This document shows, piece after piece, positions 27,163-37,192 of a stretch of 64,000 nt of DNA. The notes beneath the pieces are model-generated. The model had not been told where the DNA came from. It saw only the letters and a list, made by a program, of their open reading frames with translations, and searched no databases. The DNA is from Vagococcus silagei (lineage in GTDB: Bacteria > Bacillota > Bacilli > Lactobacillales > Vagococcaceae), in assembly GCF_004795745.1 (NCBI RefSeq), contig NZ_SDGV01000007.1, positions 1 to 64,000 of the forward strand. Reading direction: 5' to 3'. Position numbers and translations under genes: made by a program. Numbering within the stretch: the first letter of the stretch is position 1; each line of letters starts with the position of its first letter.

Positions 27163-28545
27163 ATGGAAAATACGATGAGCGCTAAAGAATTAAAACAAAT
27201 TAGAATGGTTGTCATGGTCGTTTTAGTTTTAACAATCTTAACACAATTAATTGATAATGCATTTACGTTAATCACACCAATTCTTGGTGAAAAGTTTAAC
27301 ATTTCAACAGATGTTGCAAGTTGGGTAGCCTCAATTGGGGGAATTGGGATTGCGATTGGTTTCTTTGCTTTTTCTAGTTTTACCGATTTTATTAGTGAGA
27401 AGAAATTATTAATTATTGGTGTCCTATTATTCTGTTTACCTTCAATTACAGGACTTTTATTCCAAAGTTCTTACACGATGGTTGTTATTTCACGCTTTAT
27501 TCAAGCGGTTGGTGGTATTTCGACCTCCGCACTTTACCTGGTTTTAGTTGCACGGTATATTGATGGTAAAGAACAAGTGATTTGGATGGGGTTATGTACG
27601 GCAAGTTTTACAATTTCAACGGTAATTGGGACTTTAACAGGTGGCTTCTTATCAACATTCTTTGGTTGGCAAGTGATTTTTTATATTCCGTTTTTAGGTC
27701 TACTCGCTTTACCAATCATTATCAAGTACATGCCAGAACAACCTAAAAAACGCAGCAACATTGACTATTTAGGCTTCTTAATCCTAACAGCCTTTGTGGT
27801 ATCAATTAACTTCTTAGTTGCAAACCCAAGTCTTATTTTATTAGTTTCAACAATTGTTTTTGTCATACTTTTCTTATTCTATATTTCAAAAGTCAAAAAT
27901 CCTTTGATTTCAATGGATTTCTTCAAAAACAAAAGTTATATGATGATGCTAGCTTCAACTTTCTTCTATTATCTATCACAAGTTGCGTTAGTTTTTATCA
28001 CACCATTCTTACTTGAAGCAATGTTTGGCTATTCATTAAATAAAACAGCTTTAATCTTTATCGTGCCTTATACAATTTCAGGTGTGATTGCGATTTTCTC
28101 AGGTTCAATTATTAATCGCATCGGCATGAAAACGGCCCTTACAACAGGTGCACTTTTAATCATGGCAGGATTTGTTTATGGTGGTTTCCAAGCGTATATT
28201 AGTACCACTCATGTTTTAATTGCCTTAACGTTAATTACTGGTGGTTATGCACTTTCATTTGGTCCATTATTAACGAAAGCTATTTCGTTCTTACCAGAAA
28301 CAGAAATCGGAACGGGGATTGGATTCTTCAACTTTACCGTTCGAACTGCGAATGCTTTAGGTATTTCAATTGTTGCTTTCCTTTTGAATTCAAACTTAGA
28401 CAAACTAAATCTGATTTCATTATCAAATAAAGCAATGATTCCATTTACATATATCTTTATTATTTTAGCTTTAACAACCTTAGTTGGTATTGTGATGTAC
28501 TACTTAGTATCAGAAAAAAAATCAAACAATCTGGAGGAAAATTAA
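27163..28545 (+). CDS. MFS transporter (DHA-like)
   Basis: 460 residues, 12-14 transmembrane helices. The first-loop motif is degenerate (FSSFTDFISEKKLLIIG) and the helix-5 region has GTLTGGFLSTFFGWQVIFYI, as in drug:H+ antiporter families. Position between the phosphorylase and downstream sugar-phosphate enzymes suggests it moves the operon's substrate (a nucleoside or analogue) or expels a product. Direction and cargo cannot be read from sequence. Confidence 0.75.
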   Translation: MENTMSAKELKQIRMVVMVVLVLTILTQLIDNAFTLITPILGEKFNISTDVASWVASIGGIGIAIGFFAFSSFTDFISEKKLLIIGVLLFCLPSITGLLFQSSYTMVVISRFIQAVGGISTSALYLVLVARYIDGKEQVIWMGLCTASFTISTVIGTLTGGFLSTFFGWQVIFYIPFLGLLALPIIIKYMPEQPKKRSNIDYLGFLILTAFVVSINFLVANPSLILLVSTIVFVILFLFYISKVKNPLISMDFFKNKSYMMMLASTFFYYLSQVALVFITPFLLEAMFGYSLNKTALIFIVPYTISGVIAIFSGSIINRIGMKTALTTGALLIMAGFVYGGFQAYISTTHVLIALTLITGGYALSFGPLLTKAISFLPETEIGTGIGFFNFTVRTANALGISIVAFLLNSNLDKLNLISLSNKAMIPFTYIFIILALTTLVGIVMYYLVSEKKSNNLEEN

Positions 28546-28546
28546 T

Positions 28547-29050
28547 ATGAAAAACTTAACAATGGATGAAATTATCGAATCATTAAACCTTGTACCATTA
28601 GTTGAAGAAGGTGGCATGGTTGCTGAAACATATTTAAGTGAAGAAATGTACGGAGAAAGACATTGTGGTTCAGCTATCTATTATTTCCTAACTGACAAAT
28701 CATTCTCACACTTACATAAATTATCTGCAGATGAAGTTTGGCATTTTTACTATGGTGACCCAGTTGAAATCATTCAAATTGATGATGCAACAGGTGAAGG
28801 CGGCGCACATAAATTAGGTGTTGATTTAGCAAACGGTGAAAAACCACAAGTTGTCGTGAAGAAAAATGTTTGGCAAGGTGCGCGTTTAATCCCTGGCGGT
28901 AAACATGGTTTTACTTTAATGGGTACAACAATGTCACCTTCATTTATGATGGAAGACTTTGTGTTTGGTCCTCAAGATGAAATGCTTAAAAAATTCCCAC
29001 AACATGAAACAGATATCTTAAAAGTATCTGGCGAAAAAATTTACAAATAG
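28547..29050 (+). CDS. DUF985/cupin_5 protein
   Basis: 167 residues. Start is one base after the MFS stop, with GGAGG upstream. The cupin pattern is clear: FLLT-like IYYFLTDKSFSHLHKL, DEVWHFYYGDPVEI, and GGKHGFTLMGTTMSPSFMMEDFVFG near the end; His and Glu residues in the first part could bind metal. Members are uncharacterised, with sugar-isomerase-like function suggested from fold. In this operon it may act on the sugar phosphate. Confidence 0.78.
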   Translation: MKNLTMDEIIESLNLVPLVEEGGMVAETYLSEEMYGERHCGSAIYYFLTDKSFSHLHKLSADEVWHFYYGDPVEIIQIDDATGEGGAHKLGVDLANGEKPQVVVKKNVWQGARLIPGGKHGFTLMGTTMSPSFMMEDFVFGPQDEMLKKFPQHETDILKVSGEKIYK

Positions 29051-29062
29051 AGGAGACTTACA

Positions 29063-30100
29063 ATGGAAATCAAAACATTAACTTGGAAAGAAAAAGAATT
29101 AGTTTTAGTTGATCAAACAAAATTACCGGTCGATGTTGAGTACGTTGCCTGTAAAACTTTAGAAGACGTGTTTGTTGCGATTCGCGACATGATCGTTCGT
29201 GGTGCTCCTGCAATTGGTGTTTCAGCAGCTTATGGTGTTGCAATTGCAGCGTACGAAATTACAACAACAGAATTTGATTTATATAAAACAGAATTATTAA
29301 GTCAATGTGACTACTTAAACACTGCTCGTCCAACTGCAGTAAACTTAAGCTGGGCAGTTGAAGAAATGAAAGCTGTGATTAATGGCTATGAAGGTCAATC
29401 TGTTGCAGAGTTAAAAGCATTACTAGAAAAACGTGCAATTGAAATTCATGAAGAAGACATCATGATTAACAAAACAATTGGTAAAAATTTATTATCATTA
29501 GTAAAAGAAGATAACACAATTTTAACGCACTGTAATGCAGGTGCTTTAGCAACTTCTGAATATGGCACAGCACTTTCAGTGTTCTATGTTGCTCAAGAAG
29601 AAGGCGTGACACTTCATGCTTATGCAGACGAAACGCGTCCAAGACAACAAGGTGCCAAACTAACTGCTTTTGAATTATATAATGCAGGTGTTGATGTGAC
29701 ACTGATTACTGATAACATGGCTGCTGAAGTCATGAAAGAAGGTAAAATTGATGCCGTGATTGTTGGCTGTGACCGTATTGCAAGTAATGGCGATACAGCA
29801 AATAAAATCGGGACAATGAGTGTTGCTATTTTAGCGAAACACTTCAATATTCCTGTATATATTGCTGCACCAACACCAACAATTGATATGGCAATTGAAT
29901 CAGGTAAAGATATTCCAATCGAAGAGCGTGATGGCGAAGAAATCACAATCATCAATGGTGAATATGTGACAGCTAAAGGTGTAAAAACTTACAACCCATC
30001 ATTTGACGTGACACCTGCTGAATTAATTACAGCAATCGTAACGGAAAAAGGAATTGTTAGAGCACCATTTAAAGAAGGATTACAAGCAATTTTTAAATAA
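29063..30100 (+). CDS. mtnA: Methylthioribose-1-phosphate isomerase family (MtnA)
   Basis: 345 residues, full MtnA length. Catalytic Cys lies in THCNAGALAT and the catalytic Asp in VGCDRIASNGDTANKIGT; RGAPAIGVSAAYGV is the N-terminal signature. MtnA isomerises 5-methylthioribose 1-phosphate (also 5-deoxyribose 1-phosphate) to the ribulose 1-phosphate form. No mtnK kinase, mtnW/X or mtnD is nearby, so the full methionine salvage pathway is not what this operon encodes; the phosphorylase upstream can supply the 1-phosphate directly. Confidence 0.88.
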   Translation: MEIKTLTWKEKELVLVDQTKLPVDVEYVACKTLEDVFVAIRDMIVRGAPAIGVSAAYGVAIAAYEITTTEFDLYKTELLSQCDYLNTARPTAVNLSWAVEEMKAVINGYEGQSVAELKALLEKRAIEIHEEDIMINKTIGKNLLSLVKEDNTILTHCNAGALATSEYGTALSVFYVAQEEGVTLHAYADETRPRQQGAKLTAFELYNAGVDVTLITDNMAAEVMKEGKIDAVIVGCDRIASNGDTANKIGTMSVAILAKHFNIPVYIAAPTPTIDMAIESGKDIPIEERDGEEITIINGEYVTAKGVKTYNPSFDVTPAELITAIVTEKGIVRAPFKEGLQAIFK

Positions 30101-30127
30101 AAACTAAACAGAAGTAGAGGGATTAAT

Positions 30128-31198
30128 ATGGAAAGAGCAGCTATTCTTGGAGCAGGGTTTATCTCACATTCTCACGCGGAGGCGTTAGGTTTTTGTGGTA
30201 TCGAGTTGTATGCTGTGGTTGACAGATCTGAAGCAGCTGCAGAAAGCTTTGCCTCTAAGTGGGGGATCGATAATTACGGCACATCAGAAGCGATTTTATT
30301 TGATGAGACAATTACAACCGTACATATCTGTACACCACCAAATACACATTATGAGATTATCAAACGTCTTTTAGACGCAGGTAAAAATATCATTTGTGAG
30401 AAACCACTTTGTTTTTCTGATGAAGAAGCCGACGAATTAAAACAATTGGCATATGAAAAAGGCTTGAAATGTGCGATTAACTTAAACGTCCGCTATCACA
30501 ACATGTCATCAAAAATGAAAGAATTAATTGGTCAACGCGAAGCATTTGGGAAAGTGAATTTAATTCATGGGAAATACTTACAACAATTTCATATGTTGCC
30601 AACACCTTATAATTGGCGTTATATTCCAGAAGTTTCTGGCAAAATGCGTGCGGTAACTGAAATTGGGACGCATTGGTTTGATATCGTTCAATATGTGACT
30701 GATTTGAAAATTACGGCAGTTTCAGCTTTATTTGGTAATTTTGATCCAAAACGTCAAGTCAAAGAGGGTTTAATGTATCCAATTGATGAAGCAAAAAAAG
30801 AGGCGGAAATCGTTGAAGTGACGTCTGAAGATGTTGCTTTAATTCAATTCAAATTTGATAATGGTGCGATTGGCTCAGTGACCCTTTCTGAGGTGTCACA
30901 AGGTTATTCAAACTATTTAGAGTATGAAGTGACTGGTGTCAATCAAACAGCTGGTTGGAATTCACAAAGTAATAATGAATTGTACTATAATACAACCAAC
31001 TCTGAAAGCAATGTCTTGAGAGATGGTTTTGGGAATGGCTTTAACGACTCTTTCCAACAATTAATCCATAGTTTTTATTTTGCAAACGAGAGTGAAATTT
31101 CGTATCCAACATTTGATGAAGGCGCAGAAATTGTTCATATCTGTAATGCAGTTTATGAAAGTGCTGTGAACGATTCTAAATGGGTACAATTAAAGTAG
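30128..31198 (+). CDS. Gfo/Idh/MocA-family oxidoreductase
   Basis: 356 residues. N-terminal Rossmann fold with AILGAGFISHSHAEAL, then the family signature CEKPLCFSDEEADEL and the Gfo/Idh C-terminal domain with TEIGTHWFDIVQYV carrying the catalytic-type His. Uses NAD(P) to oxidise or reduce a sugar or polyol. Its substrate within this operon is not obvious from known 5-deoxyribose routes. Confidence 0.83.
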   Translation: MERAAILGAGFISHSHAEALGFCGIELYAVVDRSEAAAESFASKWGIDNYGTSEAILFDETITTVHICTPPNTHYEIIKRLLDAGKNIICEKPLCFSDEEADELKQLAYEKGLKCAINLNVRYHNMSSKMKELIGQREAFGKVNLIHGKYLQQFHMLPTPYNWRYIPEVSGKMRAVTEIGTHWFDIVQYVTDLKITAVSALFGNFDPKRQVKEGLMYPIDEAKKEAEIVEVTSEDVALIQFKFDNGAIGSVTLSEVSQGYSNYLEYEVTGVNQTAGWNSQSNNELYYNTTNSESNVLRDGFGNGFNDSFQQLIHSFYFANESEISYPTFDEGAEIVHICNAVYESAVNDSKWVQLK

Positions 31199-31206
31199 GT
31201 GGAAAG

Positions 31207-31860
31207 ATGTTTACAGACAAACAAAGAACAGAAATTATCCAATATGGAAATAAATTAGTTGATTATGAATTAACAAGTGGTACTGGCGGTAACATTAGTT
31301 TGTATGATGCATCGACACAAACAATGTTAATTACGCCGTCAGGGTTTGAGTTTTCAGAAATGACAGAAGAAGATTTGGTGATTGTTGATTTAGGTGGCAA
31401 TGTCATCGAAGCAAAAGAAGGACTTAAACCATCAAGTGAATGGCAACTACATAGTATTTTTTATCAAAATAGAACCGATATGACAGCTATTATTCATGCG
31501 CATACAATTTATGCTACTGTTTTAAGCTGTTTAAGAGAACCGTTGCTGGCAACGCATTATATGATTGCAGCAGCCGGAAAAGACGTTCCAGTGGCTGAAT
31601 ATGCAACATTTGGTTCACAAGAGTTAGCTGACAATGCATATGCCGCAATGCAAGACCGTAAAGCAGTCTTATTAGCCAACCACGGTATGATCGGTGGCGA
31701 TTCAAATTTAGAAAAAGCTTTCAACATCATCGAAGAAGTTGAATATTGCTCTAAAATCTATTGCATCGCCAAAAGCGTCGGCACACCATTTATTCTAGAC
31801 AACATCGAAATGCAAGTCATTGAGAATAAGTTTAAGACCTATAGTAAGAATGTAAAATAA
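31207..31860 (+). CDS. Class II (zinc) aldolase, MtnB/FucA/Ald2 type
   Basis: 217 residues from ATG 31207 (AGGTGG upstream; the ATG at 31180 lies inside the previous gene). Motifs: GTGGNISLYD phosphate loop, Glu in KPSSEWQLHSIFY, zinc His pair in IIHAHTIYAT, and the third His in LANHGMIGGD. Combined with MtnA it would split a ribulose 1-phosphate derivative to DHAP and an aldehyde, as in 5-deoxyribose disposal. MtnB dehydratase is the main alternative since the families share a fold. Its stop abuts repeat copy B. Confidence 0.82.
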   Translation: MFTDKQRTEIIQYGNKLVDYELTSGTGGNISLYDASTQTMLITPSGFEFSEMTEEDLVIVDLGGNVIEAKEGLKPSSEWQLHSIFYQNRTDMTAIIHAHTIYATVLSCLREPLLATHYMIAAAGKDVPVAEYATFGSQELADNAYAAMQDRKAVLLANHGMIGGDSNLEKAFNIIEEVEYCSKIYCIAKSVGTPFILDNIEMQVIENKFKTYSKNVK

Positions 31861-32030
31861 GGTGGTGAAGTGAGCGCTTTGAGCTGAGCAGTAAGGCGAG
31901 CGTGATAATTTGACGGTTTTTGTCAAAATATCACGATTGACTTAATGCCGAAGCTCAGCTTTCTGAACCATGATTATCTCAGCTGATAACGATTAGATCA
32001 AAACGATCCTATCACCAAAATCTGATCTAC
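31861..32030 (+). repeat. Palindromic repeat, copy B
   Basis: Follows the aldolase stop codon directly (GGTGGTGAAG head). Core hairpin 31882-31960: AGCTGAGC pairs with GCTCAGCT, inner arms CGTGATAATTTGAC (31901-31914) and GTCAAAATATCACG (31922-31935). Sequence of the inner arms differs from other copies but complementarity is kept. The remaining part to about 32030 ends in CCTATCACC, which can pair with the GGTGG head. Confidence 0.82.
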
Positions 32031-32079
32031 AAAAGCAGTATACCCACAAGACTATCATTCAAAATTCATCAAAATATAA

Positions 32080-32110
32080 GAAGTGTGACTTTTTGTCATG
32101 CTTCTTTTTG
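32080..32110 (+). terminator. Terminator of the nucleoside operon
   Basis: AGAAGTGTGAC pairs with GTCATGCTTCT, followed by TTTTTG. Confidence 0.75.
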
Positions 32111-32127
32111 ATTCCAAAACAAAAAAA

Positions 32128-32167
32128 TATCCCATAGAAATAGTCGAAATGACTTTTCTATGGGATA
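32128..32167 (-). terminator. Terminator of prs
   Basis: TATCCCATAGAAA and TTTCTATGGGATA pair; the - strand side runs into TTTTTTT. Confidence 0.85.
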
Positions 32168-32186
32168 GTTTGTTCGAATAATTAAA

Positions 32187-33158
32187 TTATCCTTTTTTTG
32201 TTTCAAAAAGCGGACTAACTGGTTTGTTTTCGTGGATACGTTTGATTGCATCTCCGATTAATTCACCAACACTTACTGTTTCAATCTTATCTGAATGTTT
32301 TTCTTCAGGTAATAAAATTGAATCTGTGATAATTAGTTTTTCAATTGAAGATTGATCGATTCTCTCGATTGCAGGACCTGATAAAACAGGGTGTGTACAA
32401 CACGCAATCACTTCAGTAGCACCTTTTTCAATTAAGGCTTCTGCTGCAAGTGTAATTGTACCAGCAGTATCAATCATGTCATCAATGATGACACATTTTT
32501 TACCTTTTACTTCTCCAATGATATTCATTACTTCTGCCACGTTTGCTTTAGGGCGACGTTTATCAATAATTGCGATTGGTGATTTCAAGTGTTCAGCTAA
32601 TTTTCTAGCACGAGAAACACCACCATGGTCAGGAGATACGACAACAACATCGTCACCTTCATAACCGTGTTCGATAAAGTAGTCAGCTAATAGTGGAGCA
32701 GCCATCAAGTGATCGACTGGAATGTCGAAGAACCCTTGAATTTGTGCAGCATGTAAATCTAGTGTAAGGACACGTGTTGCACCAGCTGTTTCTAACATAT
32801 TTGCGACTAACTTAGCTGTGATTGGCTCACGAGAACGAGCTTTACGGTCTTGACGAGCGTAACCATAATATGGCATCACAACGTTAATAGTTTTTGCACT
32901 TGCTCGTTTAAGTGCATCAATCATAATTAATAACTCCATTAGATGGTCGTTAACAGGGTTACTAGTTGATTGGATTAAGTAGACGTGACCTCCACGAATA
33001 CTTTGTTCAATATTGATTTGAATTTCGCCATCACTGAACTGTCTAACTTCTGATTTTCCTAATTCCACTCCAACAGCATCTGCAATCTTTTGTGCTAAGG
33101 GTTTGTTAGAGTTTAATGAAAAAATTTTAAGTCTTGGATCAAAGTAATGATTGGACAT
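32187..33158 (-). CDS. prs: Ribose-phosphate pyrophosphokinase
   Basis: 323 residues, class I PRPP synthase. Landmarks: [13 protein letters not shown]-loop [16 protein letters not shown], and the PRPP-binding motif [13 protein letters not shown]. It makes PRPP from ribose 5-phosphate and ATP for nucleotide synthesis. Reads leftward after glmU and purR. Confidence 0.95.
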   Translation of the reverse strand: MSNHYFDPRLKIFSLNSNKPLAQKIADAVGVELGKSEVRQFSDGEIQINIEQSIRGGHVYLIQSTSNPVNDHLMELLIMIDALKRASAKTINVVMPYYGYARQDRKARSREPITAKLVANMLETAGATRVLTLDLHAAQIQGFFDIPVDHLMAAPLLADYFIEHGYEGDDVVVVSPDHGGVSRARKLAEHLKSPIAIIDKRRPKANVAEVMNIIGEVKGKKCVIIDDMIDTAGTITLAAEALIEKGATEVIACCTHPVLSGPAIERIDQSSIEKLIITDSILLPEEKHSDKIETVSVGELIGDAIKRIHENKPVSPLFETKKG

Positions 33159-33249
33159 GAGAACCTCCGCTTTCTATTATTATCAGTATTATACTTCTTT
33201 ATAAATAGTAGTCATTTTTGCAAGATAAATCAAGGGTTTTCACGAATAT

Positions 33250-34623
33250 TTATTGGTTATATGGCATTTTTTTAGAATACTCTTTAAGGTTGGATTGGCG
33301 ACCACGTGCAATCCCTAAGTCATAATCTGGCACATCTTGATTAATGGTCGAGCCGGCAGCAATGGCACTACGTTCACCTAAAGTAACAGGTGCAATTAAA
33401 GTGGTATTGCTACCAATAAAGGCATAATCACCAATTGTTGTTTTGAATTTATTCTTACCATCATAATTTGCAAAAATAGTACCAGCACCGATGTTAATAT
33501 GTTTTCCGAGGATACCATCACCAACATAAGTTAAATGACCAACCTTAGTTCCTTCACCGACAATCGTATTCTTAGTTTCCACAAAGTTACCAATATGCGC
33601 ATGATTTTCAATTGTTGTATTTGGACGAATGTGGGCATAAGGGCCAACATCGACAAAATCTTTGATTACTGAAGATTCGATTGTTGAAGATTTAACTTCA
33701 ACATCATTACCAATTTGGCTATCAATAATTTCTGAGTTTGCACCAAGGAAGCAGTTTTCACCAATGACAGTTTGGCCTTTTAATTGTACGCCAGCCTCAA
33801 TTGTAGTATCGCGACCAATTGTGACATCTGCTTCGATATATGTTGTAGCAGGACTTACGAATGATACGCCTTCTCGCATGTGATTTAAGTTAATGCGTTC
33901 AAACATCAATTGATTAGCCTTAGCTAGTGCTACGCGGTCGTTAACGCCCATAGAATCGTCTTCTGAGTCCATAATGTAGGCAGAAACAGTTTCACCTTGT
34001 GCTTTAAGAATACCAATCACATCTGGTAAGTAGTATTCACCTTGTGCATTTTCATTACCCACTTGGTTTAAAGCTTCGAATAAGCTTTTATTATCAAAAC
34101 AGTAAGTTCCTGTATTGAATTCAGTTACAGCTAGCTCTTGTTCGTTGGCATCTTTATGCTCAACAATTTTTTCGACATGACCTTCTGTATTACGAATCAC
34201 ACGACCATAACCAGTTGGGTCTTTTGCAATCGCAGATAAAATAGTTGCTTTTGCATTCATTTTTTCATGATGCGCAAACAATTCTTCTAGTGTATCAGCT
34301 TGTAAAAGAGGTGTGTCACCACAAATCACTAAAGTTGTTCCTTCTTTACCAGCTAATTGTTCACTCGCTGCTAAAACGGCATGACCAGTACCTAGTTGTT
34401 CTGTTTGTAAGGCATAGTGAGAACGATCACCTAGTTGTTCTTTAACCATTTCAGCACCAAAACCAACGATGGTTACAATTTCAGCAACATTTAGTTTTTC
34501 TACTTGGCCAACAACATGTTCGACCATTGCTTTACCAGCAACTGGATGTAAGACTTTGTATAATGATGATTTCATGCGAGAGCCTTGTCCGGCAGCAAGA
34601 ATGACAGCATAACGATTTTTCAT
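33250..34623 (-). CDS. glmU: Bifunctional UDP-N-acetylglucosamine pyrophosphorylase/GlcN-1-P acetyltransferase
   Basis: 457 residues. N-terminal nucleotidyltransferase with LAAGQGSRMKSSLYKVLHP (motif GxGxRMxS...K), then a left-handed beta-helix (hexapeptide repeats from about 255). Catalytic His for acetyltransfer fits the PYAHIRPNT and IGNFVETKN region. It makes UDP-GlcNAc for peptidoglycan. Confidence 0.95.
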   Translation of the reverse strand: MKNRYAVILAAGQGSRMKSSLYKVLHPVAGKAMVEHVVGQVEKLNVAEIVTIVGFGAEMVKEQLGDRSHYALQTEQLGTGHAVLAASEQLAGKEGTTLVICGDTPLLQADTLEELFAHHEKMNAKATILSAIAKDPTGYGRVIRNTEGHVEKIVEHKDANEQELAVTEFNTGTYCFDNKSLFEALNQVGNENAQGEYYLPDVIGILKAQGETVSAYIMDSEDDSMGVNDRVALAKANQLMFERINLNHMREGVSFVSPATTYIEADVTIGRDTTIEAGVQLKGQTVIGENCFLGANSEIIDSQIGNDVEVKSSTIESSVIKDFVDVGPYAHIRPNTTIENHAHIGNFVETKNTIVGEGTKVGHLTYVGDGILGKHINIGAGTIFANYDGKNKFKTTIGDYAFIGSNTTLIAPVTLGERSAIAAGSTINQDVPDYDLGIARGRQSNLKEYSKKMPYNQ

Positions 34624-34660
34624 AAATTTAGCACTCCTTGGATTCTTTATTCATTTTGAA

Positions 34661-35476
34661 TTAATTAAAGTAATTTCCTGGTACAACAGTAATATTTTTA
34701 GTTTGTGTGTCTACGTCTTTCACACATAAAAGAGAAGTATAATCATCGATCATGCGACGGCCACTAAATGTTGATTCAGCAAAAACAGTGATGCCAACAA
34801 GTTCAGCTTCGAATTCTTCGATAAGTGCCTTCATACCATTGACTGTTCCGCCACCTTTCATGAAGTCGTCAACAACAAGAACACGGGCGCCGCGTTTTAA
34901 ACTACGTTTTGATAGTTCCATTTTTTCAATTCGTTCACTAGACCCAGAAACGTAATTTACGCTAACAGTTGAGCCTTCAGTAATTTTTGAATCACGTCTG
35001 ACGATGACAAATGGAACATTTAGATAGTAGGAAACGGCTTGCGCAATTGGGACTCCTTTTGTCGCAACAGTCATGACAGCATCGATATCCTTGTTAGCGT
35101 ATTGTGAAGCAATAATTTGTCCAACTTGTTTTAAAAGCTGAGGTTCACCTAATAAATCAGATAAGTAAACATAGCCCCCCGGTAGTAGTCGGTCCTGTTC
35201 GGAAAGACGTTCGCAAAGTTGTTCAACCATTGCTTTTGCAGTTTCGAAAGGAATGATGGGTGTAAAGATAACCCCTCCTGCAGCACCTGCAACAGTTTCT
35301 AAAGTTCCGAGTCCACGGTCTTTAAAGGTTTTTTTTAAGATCGTCAAATCTTCACTTATGGATGATTTGGCCGATGCATATTTTTTAACAAAATAAGTCA
35401 GTGGCGTTAGTGTGTGTGGATGATCTAAAATGTAATAGGTCATATCGATTAAACGTTCACTTCTTTTGATTTTCAT
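34661..35476 (-). CDS. purR: Purine operon repressor PurR
   Basis: 271 residues: N-terminal winged helix (to about 75), C-terminal phosphoribosyltransferase-like domain with the PRPP-binding motif VLVVDDFMKGGGTVNGM. This matches Gram-positive PurR, which binds PurBoxes and is released by PRPP. A PurBox-like palindrome upstream at 35564-35574 suggests autoregulation. First gene of purR-glmU-prs. Confidence 0.93.
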   Translation of the reverse strand: MKIKRSERLIDMTYYILDHPHTLTPLTYFVKKYASAKSSISEDLTILKKTFKDRGLGTLETVAGAAGGVIFTPIIPFETAKAMVEQLCERLSEQDRLLPGGYVYLSDLLGEPQLLKQVGQIIASQYANKDIDAVMTVATKGVPIAQAVSYYLNVPFVIVRRDSKITEGSTVSVNYVSGSSERIEKMELSKRSLKRGARVLVVDDFMKGGGTVNGMKALIEEFEAELVGITVFAESTFSGRRMIDDYTSLLCVKDVDTQTKNITVVPGNYFN

Positions 35477-35563
35477 ATGACAAACTCCTCTATTTAATAA
35501 TAACTATAAGTAATGCCATTATAGATTGTTTTTAATCAAAAGACAAAAATTTTTTAGCAAAAT

Positions 35564-35574
35564 CGGAACGTTCG
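35564..35574. promoter_or_regulatory. PurBox-like site upstream of purR
   Basis: CGGAACGTTCG is a near-palindrome containing the CGAAC core of PurR boxes on the - strand (ACGAACGTTCCG). About 90 bases before the purR start. Only one clear copy is visible. Confidence 0.45.
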
Positions 35575-35617
35575 TAAAAATAGTATTGGGAATAATGGGG
35601 GGAAAACAAAAAAAGTA

Positions 35618-35663
35618 GGTATCAAACACGAAAATTGTTTAACCAATTGATGTGTTTGATACC
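35618..35663. terminator. Terminator after the zinc-transport genes
   Basis: GGTATCAAACAC and GTGTTTGATACC pair, with A and T runs on both sides; ends the - strand transcript of the permease gene. Confidence 0.85.
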
Positions 35664-35695
35664 TTTTTTCTGTATAAATGTTACTTTTTTTTGAG

Positions 35696-36517
35696 TTAAG
35701 TTTTTCTTTGTGCTTTAACTTTGAAGTGACTAAAGAGATTTACAAGAATAAATAAAAAGATAAAGATTAGTGTAATTGTCGCACCTGGTGGTGTATCAAG
35801 TTGATAGGAAGAAATCAAACCTGAAACCATCCCCATAAAGCCAACAATAATACTAAAGACCATTACAGCATTGAATGTTTTACCAAGTTTCATTGAAATC
35901 GTTGCTGGTAGAATCATAATGGCTGAGACTAGTAAAGCTCCAGCGATTGGAATCATTACGGTAATCGCCACACCTGTAATCACATTGAAAAGCATTGACA
36001 GTAACTTGATTGGTAAGCCGTCAACATGGGCGGTTTCTTCATCAAATGTTAAAACATACATTGGCTTTTTCAAGAAAATAAAGAGAATGACAATGATTAA
36101 AGCTAGGACACCAAGAATAATTACTTGGTTCCAGTTGATTGTGACAATTGAACCGAATAAATACTGTTGGATATTCATCGATTGCTGTCCTTTGTTAAGA
36201 TTCATCAAAACAAGGGCTACTGCTAGTCCACCAGACATTAAAATGGCGGTTGAGACTTCAGAATAGGATTTATAGAGACTGCGAATATATTCTAAACTTA
36301 GTGCTGAAATAATCACGATAACAAGGGTCGTTAAAGTTGGGTTAATATTGATAAAGAAGCCCAAAGCAATCCCAGCTAGTGAAACGTGCGACAGCGTATC
36401 AGCTAATAATGACTGTCTTCTTAAAACAAGAAAGACACCTAACATTGGGGCAATGACAGCGATAAAACAAGCCGCAATCAAAGCTCTAATCATGAACGAA
36501 TATGAAAACATCTCCAT
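35696..36517 (-). CDS. Metal ABC transporter permease (ZnuB/AdcB-like)
   Basis: 273 residues, ABC-3 permease family with about eight helices; [25 protein letters not shown] and HVDGLP are diagnostic. Overlaps the ATPase gene by 28 bases. Zinc (or manganese) uptake at the cytoplasmic membrane. The substrate-binding lipoprotein is not in the window. Confidence 0.85.
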   Translation of the reverse strand: MEMFSYSFMIRALIAACFIAVIAPMLGVFLVLRRQSLLADTLSHVSLAGIALGFFININPTLTTLVIVIISALSLEYIRSLYKSYSEVSTAILMSGGLAVALVLMNLNKGQQSMNIQQYLFGSIVTINWNQVIILGVLALIIVILFIFLKKPMYVLTFDEETAHVDGLPIKLLSMLFNVITGVAITVMIPIAGALLVSAIMILPATISMKLGKTFNAVMVFSIIVGFMGMVSGLISSYQLDTPPGATITLIFIFLFILVNLFSHFKVKAQRKT

Positions 36518-37170
36518 TCTGAGTCCTCCTTTCTCACAAGGTGAATGTGGCGATCCATATACTCTTTAATATCTTCATGATCATGTGTAATCATGAGAAT
36601 CGCTTTATTATGTTCATGGGCATTGTGTCGTAATAATTCATAAAAATCACGACGCGACTGTTCATCCATCCCAGTTGTTGGTTCATCAAGAATAAATAAA
36701 TCAGGATCAGTTGCAAAAACACGCGCCAGACAGATTCGTTGTTTTTGGCCACCCGATAATTCACCGATTCTTTTTTTTCGCATATCCCACATGCCAACTG
36801 AACGTAGCGCTTTTTCAACATGTTCGTGGTCTAGTTTTGTTAGACGTTTAAACCAACGGTCACGTGAATAGCGACCGGATTGAACCAATTCAAGTACCGT
36901 GCTTGGAAAACCAGCATTGAATGAGGCGATTTGTTGTGGAATATAACCAATACTTATTTTATTGCCGTCAGCATTTGTTTTAGCTAAAGTAACTTCGCCT
37001 GAGGTAGGTTTTAATAGTCCAAGTGTGTTGCGAATCAAAGTTGATTTTGCGGCACCATTTTCACCGGTTAAGATGACAAACTCGCCAGGATCAACATAAT
37101 ACGAAATATCTTCTAAAACAGGTTCTTCACCGTAATAGAATGTTAAATTTTTAACATCAATATAATGCAT
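36490..37170 (-). CDS. Metal ABC transporter ATP-binding protein (ZnuC/AdcC-like)
   Basis: 226 residues. Walker A is GENGAAKST (Ala in place of the usual Gly/Ser, otherwise intact), signature LSGGQKQR, Walker [14 protein letters not shown]-loop ITHDH. Close to zinc/manganese ATPases by length and by the Q-loop. Start has AAGGAG. Zinc is the best guess from the family in lactic acid bacteria, which use AdcCB. Confidence 0.85.
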   Translation of the reverse strand: MHYIDVKNLTFYYGEEPVLEDISYYVDPGEFVILTGENGAAKSTLIRNTLGLLKPTSGEVTLAKTNADGNKISIGYIPQQIASFNAGFPSTVLELVQSGRYSRDRWFKRLTKLDHEHVEKALRSVGMWDMRKKRIGELSGGQKQRICLARVFATDPDLFILDEPTTGMDEQSRRDFYELLRHNAHEHNKAILMITHDHEDIKEYMDRHIHLVRKEDSEWRCFHIRS

Positions 37171-37192
37171 GGAGAGACTCCTTTCTTAAAAC

